Source: Bradyrhizobium sp. CB1015 | GTDB taxonomy: Bacteria; Pseudomonadota; Alphaproteobacteria; Rhizobiales; Xanthobacteraceae | Reading direction: 5' to 3' | Length of the DNA: 64,000 nucleotides | NCBI RefSeq assembly: GCF_025200925.1 | Contig: NZ_CP104174.1 | Span: 4,278,001-4,342,000 of the forward strand | Shown here: positions 9,174 through 18,193 of the stretch, piece after piece | How positions within the stretch are numbered: position 1 is the first letter of the stretch | How the letters are laid out: each line of letters begins with the position of its first letter | Notes under the pieces: model-generated | Databases searched by the model: none | What the model was told of the DNA's origin: nothing | What the model saw: the letters and a program-made list of their open reading frames with translations, nothing else | Made by a program: the position numbers and the translations under genes

Positions 9174-10493
9174 ATGAAAGACTTTACCCGCCGGGCATTG
9201 CTACAGGGCGGAACGGCGTTGGCTGCGACCGGCGCGCTGACTGGGCCCGCGCTGTTCGAGTTTGCGAAAGCCTGGGCGGCGGACTCGCCGTGGAAAGCCG
9301 AGCCCGGCGCGAAGCTGACCGTGATGCGCTGGAAGCGCTTCGTTCCGGCGGAGGACGATGCGTTCAATGCCATGGTCGCGGCTTTCAAGTCCGCCACCGG
9401 CACCGAGATGAACGTATTCAGCGAGTCCTTCGAGGACGTGCAGCCGAAGGCATCCGTTGCAGCCAACACGGGCTCCGGCCTCGACGTCGCCTGGGGCCTG
9501 CACACGTTGCCGCAGCTGTTCCCGACCAAAGTCCTGAAAATGAACGACGTCGCCGACTATCTCGGCAAGAAATATGGCGGCTGGACGGACGCTGCAGCAA
9601 AGACCTGCAAGCTTGGCGAAGACTGGCTGGGCATCCCTGTCGCGACCAACGGCGGCTATATGACCTACCGGAAGTCGGCGACGGACAAAGCGGGCTTCAA
9701 GGAATTCCCGAAAGATTTCCCAAGCTTCCTGGAGATGTGCAAAGCGCTCAAGGCGAACAACACGCCGGCCGGCTTTGCCCTCGGACACGCGAGCGGCGAT
9801 GCCAACGGCTGGCTGCACTGGATCCTCTGGGGCCACAATGCGTGGACTGTCAATGAGAAGGATCAGGTCAGCATCAATTCGCCCGAGACCGCAAAGGCGC
9901 TAGAGTATTGCAAAGCGCTTTACGAGACTTTCATCCCAGGCACGCCTTCCTGGAACGACTCATCCAATAATAAGGCGTACCTGGCCGGTGAACTCTATTG
10001 CACCCTCAACGGCATTTCGATCTATGTTGCCGCCAAGACCGATCCTACCAAGAAGGAACTGGCGGAAGATACCTATCACGCGCTGCACCCGGTCGGACCG
10101 GTCGGCAAGCCGACCGAGCTGCAGCTTACGCTGCCGATCCTCGCCTTCAACTTCACCAAGTATCCGAACGCGGCGAAGGCCTTCGTCGCCTTCATGCTGG
10201 AGAAGGAGAACTACGAGAAGTGGCTGGATGGCGCGCAAGGCTATCTGCAGCAGACCTTGAACGCCTATGAATCGGCGTCGGTCTGGACGGCCGATCCCAA
10301 GAACGCCGTGTTCTCGCAGGCCTCCAAGCGCACGCTGCCGGCGTCCGGCATCGGCACCGTCGGTGAGAAGGCGGCGACCGCGATCGCCGATTTCATCGTC
10401 GTCGACATGTTCGCCAATTACTGCACCGGCGCCAAGGATGCGAAGGGCGCGATGGCGGAAGCCGAGCGGCAGCTGAAGCGCATCTATCGCTGA
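9174..10493 (+). CDS. extracellular sugar-binding protein with Tat signal
   Basis: A 439-residue family 1 solute-binding protein. The N-terminus TRRALLQGG followed by an alanine-rich hydrophobic stretch and a likely cleavage after AKAWAA is a twin-arginine signal, so it is probably exported folded. The mature protein has the two-lobe architecture of CUT1 binding proteins, with aromatic-rich stretches suited to carbohydrate stacking. It delivers ligand to the permeases at 10558 and 11504. ATG 9174 follows AGAGGGAGGA. A stable hairpin follows the gene and may raise its expression relative to the permeases. Confidence 0.92.
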   Translation: MKDFTRRALLQGGTALAATGALTGPALFEFAKAWAADSPWKAEPGAKLTVMRWKRFVPAEDDAFNAMVAAFKSATGTEMNVFSESFEDVQPKASVAANTGSGLDVAWGLHTLPQLFPTKVLKMNDVADYLGKKYGGWTDAAAKTCKLGEDWLGIPVATNGGYMTYRKSATDKAGFKEFPKDFPSFLEMCKALKANNTPAGFALGHASGDANGWLHWILWGHNAWTVNEKDQVSINSPETAKALEYCKALYETFIPGTPSWNDSSNNKAYLAGELYCTLNGISIYVAAKTDPTKKELAEDTYHALHPVGPVGKPTELQLTLPILAFNFTKYPNAAKAFVAFMLEKENYEKWLDGAQGYLQQTLNAYESASVWTADPKNAVFSQASKRTLPASGIGTVGEKAATAIADFIVVDMFANYCTGAKDAKGAMAEAERQLKRIYR

Positions 10494-10501
10494 CGGTCAC
10501 G

Positions 10502-10529
10502 GAGCGGGCGGCCGTCCGGTCGCCCGCTC
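10502..10529 (+). promoter_or_regulatory. intercistronic hairpin after the binding-protein gene
   Basis: GAGCGGGCG (10502-10510) pairs with CGCCCGCTC (10521-10529), with further pairing inside. Without a T-run it looks like an mRNA-stabilising or attenuating stem-loop, common after binding-protein genes where more of that subunit is needed. Confidence 0.5.
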
Positions 10530-10557
10530 GTCAACATTTCGATCAGGGATATCGGGC

Positions 10558-11511
10558 ATGGCTGATGTCGCAATTCCCCGGGCCAAGCCTCAGGTGAGCG
10601 AGGACAGCGCCTGGACCCAGCTCAAACACAACCGCAACTGGCTCGGCTTCTGGTTCATGGTGCCGGCCATGGCATTCCTGATCTTCTTCCTGGCCTATCC
10701 GCTGGGGCTCGGCATCTGGCTGTCCTTCACGGACACGCGCATCGGCAGGGTCGGGCACTTCATCGCCACCGAGAATTACGAGTGGCTGTGGGACGATTCC
10801 ATCTTCTGGCTGTCGGTGTTCAACACGCTGCTCTACACCTTCGTCGCCAGCGCCCTCAAATTCGCGATCGGCCTCTACCTCGCGCTGCTGCTGAACGAGA
10901 ACATGCCGTTCAAGGCGATGCTGCGCGCGATGGTGCTGATTCCCTTCATCGTGCCGACGGTGCTCTCGGCGCTGGCGTTCTGGTGGATCTTCGACTCGCA
11001 ATTCTCCATCATCTCCTGGTCGCTGAAGCATCTCGGCCTGATCAACCAGAACATCAACTTCCTCGGCGACACGACCTGGGCACGCATTTGCGTGATCTTC
11101 GCCAATATCTGGCGCGGCGTGCCCTTCGTGGCGATCACGCTGCTCGCGGGGCTGCAGACCGTCTCGCCCTCGCTCTATGAAGCGGCGACGCTCGACGGCG
11201 CCACGCGCTGGCAGAATTTCCGCTTCATCACCTATCCGCTGCTGACGCCGATCATCGCCGTGGTGATGACCTTCTCCGTGCTGTTCACCTTCACCGATTT
11301 CCAGCTGATCTGGGCGATGACGCGTGGCGGCCCGGTCAACGCCACGCATCTGATGGCAACCTTGTCCTATCAGCGCGCGATCATCGCCGGGCAGCTCGGC
11401 GAGGGCGCCGCGATCTCCAGCGCCATGATTCCGTTCCTGCTCGCCGCCATCATGGTCTCGTGGTTCGGATTGCAGCGCCGGAAGTGGCAGCAGGGAGAGA
11501 GCAATGACTGA
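10558..11511 (+). CDS. ABC sugar transporter permease 1 (UgpA/MalF-like)
   Basis: A 317-residue inner-membrane permease with about six transmembrane helices, the first at about residues 35-55. The binding-protein-dependent transport signature EAATLDGATRWQNFRFITYPLL near residue 210 contains the EAA loop that docks the ATPase. It pairs with the permease encoded next, whose start overlaps its end by 8 bases, and with the ATPase and binding protein upstream. The short N-terminal cytoplasmic extension is normal for this subunit type. Confidence 0.92.
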   Translation: MADVAIPRAKPQVSEDSAWTQLKHNRNWLGFWFMVPAMAFLIFFLAYPLGLGIWLSFTDTRIGRVGHFIATENYEWLWDDSIFWLSVFNTLLYTFVASALKFAIGLYLALLLNENMPFKAMLRAMVLIPFIVPTVLSALAFWWIFDSQFSIISWSLKHLGLINQNINFLGDTTWARICVIFANIWRGVPFVAITLLAGLQTVSPSLYEAATLDGATRWQNFRFITYPLLTPIIAVVMTFSVLFTFTDFQLIWAMTRGGPVNATHLMATLSYQRAIIAGQLGEGAAISSAMIPFLLAAIMVSWFGLQRRKWQQGESND

Positions 11512-12430
11512 CCTGCCCACCAGATCCATCGATCTCAAGAATGTGCTGTCGGGCTCGGCGCCTACGGCCGATCACAGCGAGGGCATGAGCTATCTGCAGT
11601 CGGTGCCGCGCAGGATCGTGACGCTGTATCTGCCGCTCACGATCATCGTCGTCGTCCTGCTGTTCCCGTTCTACTGGATGGCGCTGACCTCGGTGAAGCC
11701 CGACGAGCAGCTGCTCGATCTCGACAAGTACAACCCGTTCTGGACCTGGAGCCCGACGTTCAAGCATTTCTACAAGCTGCTGTTCGAGAGCTATTATCCG
11801 CATTGGCTCTGGAATACGATGTACGTCGCGGTCTGCGCCACGATCCTGTCGATCATCGCATCGGTGCTCGCGGCCTACGCCATCGTGCGCTTGCGTTACA
11901 AGGGGGCCAATCTCGTCGGCGGGCTGATCTTCCTCGCCTATCTCGTGCCGCCGTCGATCCTTTTCATTCCGCTCGCCACGGTCGTTTTCCAGTACGGTCT
12001 GTTCGACTCGCCGCTGGCGCTGATCCTGACCTATCCGACCATCCTGATCCCGTTCTCGACCTGGCTGCTGATGGGCTATTTCAAGACCATCCCGTTCGAG
12101 CTCGAGGAATGCGCCCTGATCGACGGAGCGAGCCGCTGGCAGATCCTGATCAAGATCGTGCTGCCACTCGCCGTCCCAGGCCTGATCTCGGCCTTCATCT
12201 TCTGCTTCACGCTGTGCTGGAACGAGTTCATCTACGCCCTGACGTTCCTGCAATCGACCAGCAACAAGACGGTGCCGGTCGCGATCGTGAACGAGTTCGT
12301 GGACGGCGACATCTACCGCTGGGGCTCGCTGATGGCGGGCGCGCTGGCCGGCTCGCTGCCGCTCGTGATCCTTTACGCCTTCTTCGTGGAGCATTATGTG
12401 TCGGCGATGACCGGCGCCGTGAAGGAATGA
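11504..12430 (+). CDS. ABC sugar transporter permease 2 (UgpE/MalG-like)
   Basis: A 308-residue permease with about six transmembrane helices. The N-terminal cytoplasmic segment of about 40 residues is followed by a first helix LPLTIIVVVLLFPFYWMAL, and the EAA-type loop LEECALIDGASRWQILIKIVLPLA is near residue 205. It forms the heterodimeric pore with the preceding permease; the 8-base overlap implies coupled translation. Together with 8062, 9174 and 10558 it completes a CUT1 importer. The substrate is inferred to be a sugar or sugar acid processed by the downstream dehydrogenase, kinase and aldolase. Confidence 0.92.
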   Translation: MTDLPTRSIDLKNVLSGSAPTADHSEGMSYLQSVPRRIVTLYLPLTIIVVVLLFPFYWMALTSVKPDEQLLDLDKYNPFWTWSPTFKHFYKLLFESYYPHWLWNTMYVAVCATILSIIASVLAAYAIVRLRYKGANLVGGLIFLAYLVPPSILFIPLATVVFQYGLFDSPLALILTYPTILIPFSTWLLMGYFKTIPFELEECALIDGASRWQILIKIVLPLAVPGLISAFIFCFTLCWNEFIYALTFLQSTSNKTVPVAIVNEFVDGDIYRWGSLMAGALAGSLPLVILYAFFVEHYVSAMTGAVKE

Positions 12431-12505
12431 TCGCGGGGCTTGCCGAGGGCGCGCCAATGGGTTTCAAGAGCGGCGCGCTCCGGCCAATAAGAAGGAGTTG
12501 AGCTC

Positions 12506-13492
12506 TTGCACATTCTGGTTCTCGGCGCCGCCGGCATGGTCGGCCGCAAACTCTGTGAACGGCTGCTGCGCGACGGCCGGCTCGGCAAGAGCGACATCAC
12601 GAAATTGACCATGCACGACGTGGTCGAGCCCAAGAAGCCGGAGACAGCCGGCTTCCCGGTCGAGACCGTGTCAGGCGATTTCGCCGTGCCGGGCGCGGCC
12701 GAGAAGCTGATCGCCGGCCGTCCCGACGTGATCTTCCATCTCGCCGCGATCGTCTCCGGCGAGGCCGAGCTCGATTTCGACAAGGGCTATCGCATCAATC
12801 TCGATGGCACGCGGATGCTGCTCGATGCGATCCGCCTGGCGGGCGGCGGCTACAAGCCGCGCGTGGTGTTCACGTCCTCGATCGCAGTGTTCGGCGCGCC
12901 GTTTCCCGATGCGATCGGCGACGAGTTCTTCCAGACCCCGCTGCTCAGCTACGGTACCCAGAAGGCGATCGGCGAACTCCTGCTCGCCGACTATTCCCGT
13001 CGCGGCTTCCTCGACGGCATCGGCATCCGCCTGCCGACCATCTGCATCCGGCCGGGCCTGCCCAACAAGGCGGCGTCGGGCTTCTTCTCCAACATCCTGC
13101 GTGAGCCGCTGGCCGGCAAGGAGGCGATCCTCCCGGTCTCCGAGGACGTCCGCCACTGGCACGCCACGCCGCGCTCGGCCGTCGGCTTCCTGCTTCACGC
13201 CGGCACCATGGATCTCGCCACCGTCGGCCCGCGTCGCAACCTGACCATGCCCGGCCTGTCGGCGACGGTCGGCGAGCAGATCGCCGCCTTGAAGCGGGTT
13301 GCGGGCGAGAAGGTCGCCGCGCGCATCAAGCGCGAGCCCGATCCATTCATCGTCGGCATCGTCGGCGGCTGGCCGCGCAACTTCGACGCCAGGCGGTCGC
13401 GCGAGCTCGGCTTCACCACCGCCGAGAAGACGTTCGACGATATCATCCGCATTCACATCGAAGACGAGCTCGGCGGCAACTTCGTCGCCTGA
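12506..13492 (+). CDS. NAD-dependent epimerase/dehydrogenase, D-erythronate dehydrogenase (DenD)-like
   Basis: A 328-residue extended SDR. The Rossmann motif GAAGMVGRKL is at residues 7-16 and the catalytic YGTQK is near residue 150, after a conserved TSSIAVFG strand. The whole sequence reads like the DenD family, which oxidises four-carbon sugar acids at C2, but here the neighbours handle 2-keto-3-deoxy acids, so it may oxidise the imported sugar or sugar acid. Translation starts at TTG 12506 with GAAGGAG eight bases upstream; no ATG is as well placed. It follows the second permease by 75 bases in the same operon. Confidence 0.82.
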   Translation: MHILVLGAAGMVGRKLCERLLRDGRLGKSDITKLTMHDVVEPKKPETAGFPVETVSGDFAVPGAAEKLIAGRPDVIFHLAAIVSGEAELDFDKGYRINLDGTRMLLDAIRLAGGGYKPRVVFTSSIAVFGAPFPDAIGDEFFQTPLLSYGTQKAIGELLLADYSRRGFLDGIGIRLPTICIRPGLPNKAASGFFSNILREPLAGKEAILPVSEDVRHWHATPRSAVGFLLHAGTMDLATVGPRRNLTMPGLSATVGEQIAALKRVAGEKVAARIKREPDPFIVGIVGGWPRNFDARRSRELGFTTAEKTFDDIIRIHIEDELGGNFVA

Positions 13493-13513
13493 CCTCCGAC
13501 GGAGCGGGCCCAA

Positions 13514-14485
13514 GTGATGGCGAGCGTTGCTTGCATCGGTGAATGCATGGTCGAGCTCCGGCAGGCCCAAGGCGGCGCGTCCGCCGGGCAGGGCGGTGGT
13601 CTCTACTCACGCGGCTTCGGCGGCGATACCCTCAACACGGCCGTGTATCTGGCGCGGCTGGACGTCAAGGTCGATTATCTCACCGCGCTTGGCGACGACG
13701 CCCTGAGCGATGAGATGGTCGCGGCCTGGAATGCGGAAGGCGTCGGCACGCGGCGTGTCGTGCGGCTCGCGGGCAAGCTGCCCGGCCTCTACATGATCCA
13801 GACGGATGGCAAGGGCGAGCGCCAGTTCTTCCACTGGCGCGACAGTGCGGCCGCGCGCCAGCTGATGAGCCTGCCGGACACGGACGAGTTGCTCAACTCG
13901 CTGATGAGCTACGACGTCGTCTATCTCTCAGCCATTACGCTCTCGATCTACGACGCGGCCGGGCGCGAGCGCCTGTTCGCCGCGATCAAGCGCGCGCGCC
14001 TGCTCGGCACCCGCTTCGTGTTCGACACCAATTTTCGCGCCCGGGGATGGCCGGACCGCGATATCGCGCGGGAGGTGTTTGCGACCGCCTTCGCGGCCGC
14101 CGACATCGTGCTGACCTCGACCGAGGACCTGCTCGCGCTCCATCCCGGCGAAAGTCACGACCAGCTGATGGCGCGCATCCCGACCCCGGAGCTGGTGTTC
14201 CGTCTGCCCGAGCCGGTGAGCCTGTTGCGCTACCCCGGCGGCGCCAGCGAGGTCCGCGCCGAGCCCATGACCAAGCCCGTGGTCGATACCACCGCCGCCG
14301 GCGACAGCTTCGCCGCCGCCTATATCGCGGCCCGGCTCGCCGGCGCCGAGCCGGTCGAGGCGGCCGAGGCCGGACATCGCCTCGCCAGCCTCGTGATCTG
14401 CTATCCCGGCGCCATCATTCCGGGCTATGCCATGCCGCCGAAGAAGCGGCACCGGCCGGCGGCCTCCCGCCAGGCCAACAAGTAA
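13514..14485 (+). CDS. kdgK: PfkB family sugar kinase, 2-keto-3-deoxygluconate kinase type
   Basis: A 323-residue ribokinase-fold enzyme. It begins with the typical CIGECMVEL strand, has GGDTLNTAVYLARL in the substrate-binding part, FDTNFRARGW in the middle and the phosphate/catalytic motif DTTAAGDSFAAAY near residue 260 with the catalytic Asp. It is expected to phosphorylate a 2-keto-3-deoxy sugar acid at C6 (or C5), feeding the aldolase encoded next. The start is GTG 13514, or ATG 13517 one codon later; GGAG at 13501 suits the GTG better. The C-terminus ends in a short basic tail. Confidence 0.88.
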   Translation: MMASVACIGECMVELRQAQGGASAGQGGGLYSRGFGGDTLNTAVYLARLDVKVDYLTALGDDALSDEMVAAWNAEGVGTRRVVRLAGKLPGLYMIQTDGKGERQFFHWRDSAAARQLMSLPDTDELLNSLMSYDVVYLSAITLSIYDAAGRERLFAAIKRARLLGTRFVFDTNFRARGWPDRDIAREVFATAFAAADIVLTSTEDLLALHPGESHDQLMARIPTPELVFRLPEPVSLLRYPGGASEVRAEPMTKPVVDTTAAGDSFAAAYIAARLAGAEPVEAAEAGHRLASLVICYPGAIIPGYAMPPKKRHRPAASRQANK

Positions 14486-14510
14486 ACAGCGATCAAATGA
14501 ATCGAGACCT

Positions 14511-15161
14511 ATGACCACGGCTGCCCAACAGAACCACCTCGTCGCGCTGTTCAAGGCTGCGACAGTCATTCCCGTCCTCACCATCGAGCGCATCCAGGAT
14601 GCGGTGCCGCTGGCGCGCGCGCTGCTTGCCGGCGGGGTCCGCACGCTGGAAGTGACCTTGCGCACCCCCGTTGCGATCGAGGCGGCGCGCGCGGTGATGA
14701 CCGAGGTGCCCGAGGCGGTCGTCGGCATCGGCACCATTCTCAACCCGGCCGACTTCAGCCGGGTCGAGAAGCTCGGCGTCGCGTTCGGCATCAGCCCGGG
14801 CCTGACGCCCGATCTGCTCAAGGCCGCGACCGACAGCTCCTTGCCGTTCGCGCCGGGCATTGCCACGGCCTCCGAGCTGATGATGGCGCTGTCCTACGGT
14901 TTCGACGTCGCAAAGTTCTTCCCGGCGGAGCAGGCCGGCGGCATCAAGGGCCTCCGGGCCCTTGCCGGCCCGTTCCCGAACGTGCGGTTCTGCCCGACCG
15001 GCGGGGTGGGCGAGGCCAATGCGGCGACCTGGCTGGCCGAGCCCAATGTGGTCGCGGTCGGCGGCTCGTGGCTGTGCCCGACGGCGGAGATCCGGGCCGG
15101 GAACTGGGCCGGCATAACTGCCATCTGCGAGCGGACCCTCAAGGCGCTGAAAGCCGCGTGA
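14511..15161 (+). CDS. eda: KDPG/KHG-type aldolase
   Basis: A 216-residue class I aldolase. Family motifs in order are IPVLTI, EVTLRTP, GIGTILN, ISPGLTP, FAPGIAT, the Schiff-base lysine in KFFPAEQAGG, and FCPTGG. It splits 2-keto-3-deoxy-6-phospho-sugar acids into pyruvate and a phosphorylated aldehyde, the last step after the kinase at 13514. ATG 14511 gives the normal length; the longer open frame upstream overlaps the kinase and is not convincing. It ends the operon, followed by a hairpin. A phosphogalactonate aldolase role cannot be separated from a phosphogluconate role by sequence alone. Confidence 0.9.
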   Translation: MTTAAQQNHLVALFKAATVIPVLTIERIQDAVPLARALLAGGVRTLEVTLRTPVAIEAARAVMTEVPEAVVGIGTILNPADFSRVEKLGVAFGISPGLTPDLLKAATDSSLPFAPGIATASELMMALSYGFDVAKFFPAEQAGGIKGLRALAGPFPNVRFCPTGGVGEANAATWLAEPNVVAVGGSWLCPTAEIRAGNWAGITAICERTLKALKAA

Positions 15162-15162
15162 A

Positions 15163-15203
15163 GTCTTGTCATCCCTGGGCTAAGACTTAGCTCAGGACAA
15201 GAC
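15163..15203 (+). terminator. hairpin at the end of the sugar-acid operon
   Basis: GTCTTGTC (15163-15170) pairs with GACAAGAC (15196-15203), with an inner stem CTGGGCT / AGCTCAG around a short loop. It starts 2 bases after the aldolase stop and separates it from the thiolase operon. There is no clear T-run, so termination efficiency is uncertain. Confidence 0.5.
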
Positions 15204-15221
15204 CTGCAGGGAGAGACGACC

Positions 15222-16391
15222 ATGACCGCCAGCATCGTCGGATGGGCGCATACGCCGTTCGGCAAGTTCGACACCGAAACCGTCGAAAGCCTCGTCACCC
15301 GCGTCGCAAACGAGGCGCTCGCGGATGCCGGGATTTCGGCCTCCGATGTTGACGAGATCGTCCTCGGCCATTTCAACGCCGGCTTCTCGCCCCAGGATTT
15401 CACCGCCTCGCTGGTGCTGCAGGCCGACCCCAAGCTGCGCTTCAAGCCGGCCACCCGCGTCGAGAACGCCTGCGCCACGGGATCTGCCGCCGTGCACCAG
15501 GGCCTGCGCGCGATTGCCGCAGGGGCTGCCAGAATCGTCCTGGTCGTCGGCGTCGAGCAGATGACGCGCACGCCGAGCGCCGAGATCGGCAAGAACCTGC
15601 TCAAGGCCTCCTACCTGCCTGAGGACGGCGACACGGTCGGCGGCTTCGCCGGTGTGTTCGGCAAGATCGCCAGCTCCTATTTCCAGATATACGGCGACCA
15701 GTCCGATGCGCTGGCGCTGATCGCGGCCAAGAACCACAAGAACGGCGTCGCCAATCCCTTCGCCCAGATGCGCAAGGACTTCGGCTTCGACTTCTGCCGT
15801 GCCGAGAGCGAGAAGAACCCTTACGTCGCCGGTCCCCTGAAGCGCACCGACTGCTCGCTGGTCTCCGACGGTGCCGCCGCCCTGGTGCTGGCCGATGCCG
15901 AAACCGCCAAGGGCATGACCAAGTCGATCGGCTTCCGCGCCACTGCGCACGCCCAGGACTTCCTGCCGATGTCCAAGCGCGACATCCTGCAGTTCGAAGG
16001 CTGCACGGTCGCCTGGCAGCGCGCTCTGGAGAAAGCCGGTGTCACGCTGTCCGATCTCTCCTTCGTCGAGACCCATGACTGCTTCACCGTCGCCGAGCTG
16101 ATCGAGTACGAAGCCATGGGCCTGACGCCGAAGGGGCAGGGCGCCCGCGCCATCAAGGAAGGCTGGACGCTGAAGGACGGCAAGCTGCCGATCAATCCGT
16201 CCGGCGGCCTCAAGGCCAAGGGCCATCCGATCGGCGCCACCGGCGTCTCCATGCACGTGATGACCGCGATGCAGCTCGCAGGCCAGGCGCCCGAGGGCAT
16301 GCAGCTCAAGAACGCCAAGCTCGGCGGCATCTTCAACATGGGCGGGGCAGCCGTCGCCAACTACGTTTCGGTGCTCGAGCCGCTCAAGTAA
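15222..16391 (+). CDS. SCP2-type thiolase (acetyl-CoA acetyltransferase family)
   Basis: A 389-residue thiolase with the nucleophilic cysteine in VENACATGSAA (about residue 85), the SCP-x/SCP2-thiolase signature HDCF (in ETHDCFTVAEL, about residue 286) and the catalytic His in GGLKAKGHPIGATG near residue 333. The C-terminal NMGGAAVANYV replaces the CxGxG loop of classical thiolases, as is usual for the SCP2 group. It probably cleaves or forms 3-ketoacyl-CoA in degradation of a branched or unusual acid. ATG 15222 follows a GGGAGAG site. A Cys-less homologue is encoded at 18194. Confidence 0.88.
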   Translation: MTASIVGWAHTPFGKFDTETVESLVTRVANEALADAGISASDVDEIVLGHFNAGFSPQDFTASLVLQADPKLRFKPATRVENACATGSAAVHQGLRAIAAGAARIVLVVGVEQMTRTPSAEIGKNLLKASYLPEDGDTVGGFAGVFGKIASSYFQIYGDQSDALALIAAKNHKNGVANPFAQMRKDFGFDFCRAESEKNPYVAGPLKRTDCSLVSDGAAALVLADAETAKGMTKSIGFRATAHAQDFLPMSKRDILQFEGCTVAWQRALEKAGVTLSDLSFVETHDCFTVAELIEYEAMGLTPKGQGARAIKEGWTLKDGKLPINPSGGLKAKGHPIGATGVSMHVMTAMQLAGQAPEGMQLKNAKLGGIFNMGGAAVANYVSVLEPLK

Positions 16392-16396
16392 GCTCT

Positions 16397-16486
16397 CGTA
16401 GGGTGGGCAAAGGCGCGAAAGCGCCGTGCCCACCTTTTTCCTTGCGCTAGATCATGGTGGGCACGCTGCGCTTTGCCCACCCTACG
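16397..16486. repeat. CGTAGGGTGGGC-type palindromic repeat
   Basis: A 90-bp nested inverted repeat. The outer arms are CGTAGGGTGGGCAAAG (16397) and CTTTGCCCACCCTACG (16471-16486); the inner arms GTGCCCACC and GGTGGGCAC also pair. A related element with CGTAGGGTGGGTT ends is at 39509. It lies right after the thiolase stop and could act as a terminator. Confidence 0.8.
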
Positions 16487-16515
16487 GCTCCTGATTGAAA
16501 GGCGAGACGCGCATC

Positions 16516-16722
16516 ATGAGCAATGCCTACGAAGACTCTCTCTCCCTCGAAGCACTCAACGATCGCATCGCGATCCTCGAGGACAATATCCGCCAGCTCA
16601 TCGAGCAGGCCGCGGCCGCTTCCGGCGAGCAGAACGAGTCGCGCATCGCCGACCGGATCAGCCAGCAGAACGAAGAGCTCGACCGGCTCCTGAAGATCCG
16701 GGAATCCCGTCAGAAGAAATAG
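16516..16722 (+). CDS. small coiled-coil protein, SlyX-like
   Basis: A 68-residue acidic/basic helical protein with no membrane segment or cysteine. Leucine/isoleucine heptads over residues 8-65 (LEALNDRIAILEDNIRQLIE onwards) predict a coiled coil, giving a resemblance to SlyX-type proteins, whose function is unknown. ATG 16516 is chosen over the in-frame ATG 21 bases upstream because GGCGAG precedes it suitably. It lies between the thiolase and CoA-transferase genes and may not be functionally tied to them. Confidence 0.6.
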   Translation: MSNAYEDSLSLEALNDRIAILEDNIRQLIEQAAAASGEQNESRIADRISQQNEELDRLLKIRESRQKK

Positions 16723-16845
16723 CGGCCGACGCCGCCCCGCGGCGCATGCCGCCATACGCCGCCCGCCCTTGCGCGAGCGGCGGCACTGCCGTTAGCTGGA
16801 CCGAAATCGCCGGGCATTTGAGCCCCGCGCAATCGGGAGCGAACG

Positions 16846-18045
16846 ATGGGGCCGCTGCAGGGCATCAAGGTCATCGACATGACCACCGTGCTGATGGGGC
16901 CCTATGCGACCCAGATGCTCGGCGATTACGGTGCCGACGTCATCAAGGTGGAGTCGCTGGACGGCGACGTCACCCGCCTGATCGGCCCGATGCGACACGC
17001 CGGTATGGGTCCGGTGTTCCTCAACACCAACCGCAGCAAGCGCTCGATCTGCCTCGATCTTAAGAAGCCGGCGGGCCGCGAGGCCGTGCTGCGGCTTTTG
17101 AAGGACGCCGACGTCTTGGTCTACAACGTCCGCCCGCAGGCGATGGCGCGGCTGCAGCTCGGCTACGACGTCGTCTCCGCCATCAACCCGCGCCTGGTCT
17201 ATGCCGGCGTATTCGGCTTCGGCCAGGACGGCCCCTATGCCGCAAAACCCGCTTACGACGACCTGATCCAGGGCGCCACCGCGTTGCCGGCGCTGATGGC
17301 GCAGACCGGCGACGGCGTGCCGCGCTATGTGCCGAACGCGCTCGTGGACCGCATCGTCGGCCTCACCGCGGTCGGCGCGATCTGCGCCAGCCTCGTGCAT
17401 CGCGACCGCACCGGCCGCGGCCAGCGCGTCGACATTCCGATGTTCGAGACCATGGCCGGCTTCGTCATGGGCGACCACATGGGCGGGCTGACCTATGAGC
17501 CGCCGCTCGACAAGGGCGGCTATGCCCGCCACCTCTCGCGCGACCGCAGGCCCTACAAGACCTCGGACGGCTATCTCAGCGTCATCGTCTACAACGACAA
17601 GCAATGGGAGAATTTTTTCAAGGCCACGGGACGCGACGACCTGCGCGCCGATGCCAAATTTGCAACCTTCGCCGGACGCGCCGCCAATATCGATGTCGTC
17701 TATGCCGAGCTCGCCCGCATCTTCGAGACGCGCACGACGGCGGAGTGGATCGCTCTGCTGACGAAAGCCGACGTGCCGGTCATGCCGATGCACGATCTCG
17801 CCTCGATCCTCCACGATCCGCATCTGGAGGTGACCGGCTTTTTCCCGGTGGTCACTCATCCGACCGAAGGGCCGATCCGCAGCATGAAGGTGACGGCGAC
17901 CTGGTCCGAGACCGAGGCCGAGCCGGTACGCCTGGCACCGCGGCTCAACGAGCACGGCGCCGAAATCTTGCACGAAATCGGCTATTCCGTCGACGAGATC
18001 GCCGCCATGGTGCGCGACGGCGTTACGCGCGCGGCGCCTGAGTAG
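16846..18045 (+). CDS. family III CoA-transferase (CaiB/BaiF)
   Basis: A 399-residue class III CoA-transferase. The N-terminus GIKVIDMTTVLMGPYATQML contains the CoA-binding fold start, LNTNRSKRSICLDLKKP is the conserved second motif, and the catalytic aspartate is in ALVDRIVGLTAV (about residue 167). Such enzymes move CoA between acyl-CoA and a free acid, as in formyl-CoA, carnitine or succinyl-CoA:acid transfer. The flanking thiolases suggest activation of an acid for degradation. ATG 16846 follows CGGGAGCG. It is about 125 bases from the small coiled-coil gene. Confidence 0.9.
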   Translation: MGPLQGIKVIDMTTVLMGPYATQMLGDYGADVIKVESLDGDVTRLIGPMRHAGMGPVFLNTNRSKRSICLDLKKPAGREAVLRLLKDADVLVYNVRPQAMARLQLGYDVVSAINPRLVYAGVFGFGQDGPYAAKPAYDDLIQGATALPALMAQTGDGVPRYVPNALVDRIVGLTAVGAICASLVHRDRTGRGQRVDIPMFETMAGFVMGDHMGGLTYEPPLDKGGYARHLSRDRRPYKTSDGYLSVIVYNDKQWENFFKATGRDDLRADAKFATFAGRAANIDVVYAELARIFETRTTAEWIALLTKADVPVMPMHDLASILHDPHLEVTGFFPVVTHPTEGPIRSMKVTATWSETEAEPVRLAPRLNEHGAEILHEIGYSVDEIAAMVRDGVTRAAPE

Positions 18046-18077
18046 GGGAAGCAGAGATGACCACGTTTCTCTCATCC

Positions 18078-18176
18078 GTCATTCCGGGGCGCGCCTCTTG
18101 GCGCGAGCCCGGAATCCATACTCACGATGGTGGTTATGGATTCCGGGCTCGGCCCTTCGGGCCGCCCCGGAATGAC
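18078..18176. repeat. GTCATTCCGGGGCG-type palindromic repeat
   Basis: A 99-bp imperfect inverted repeat with ends GTCATTCCGGGGCG and CGCCCCGGAATGAC. It fills the gap between the CoA-transferase and thiolase-like genes. Related copies are at 19802 and 60957. Confidence 0.8.
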
Positions 18177-18193
18177 GGTGGAGAGATGGCGCC

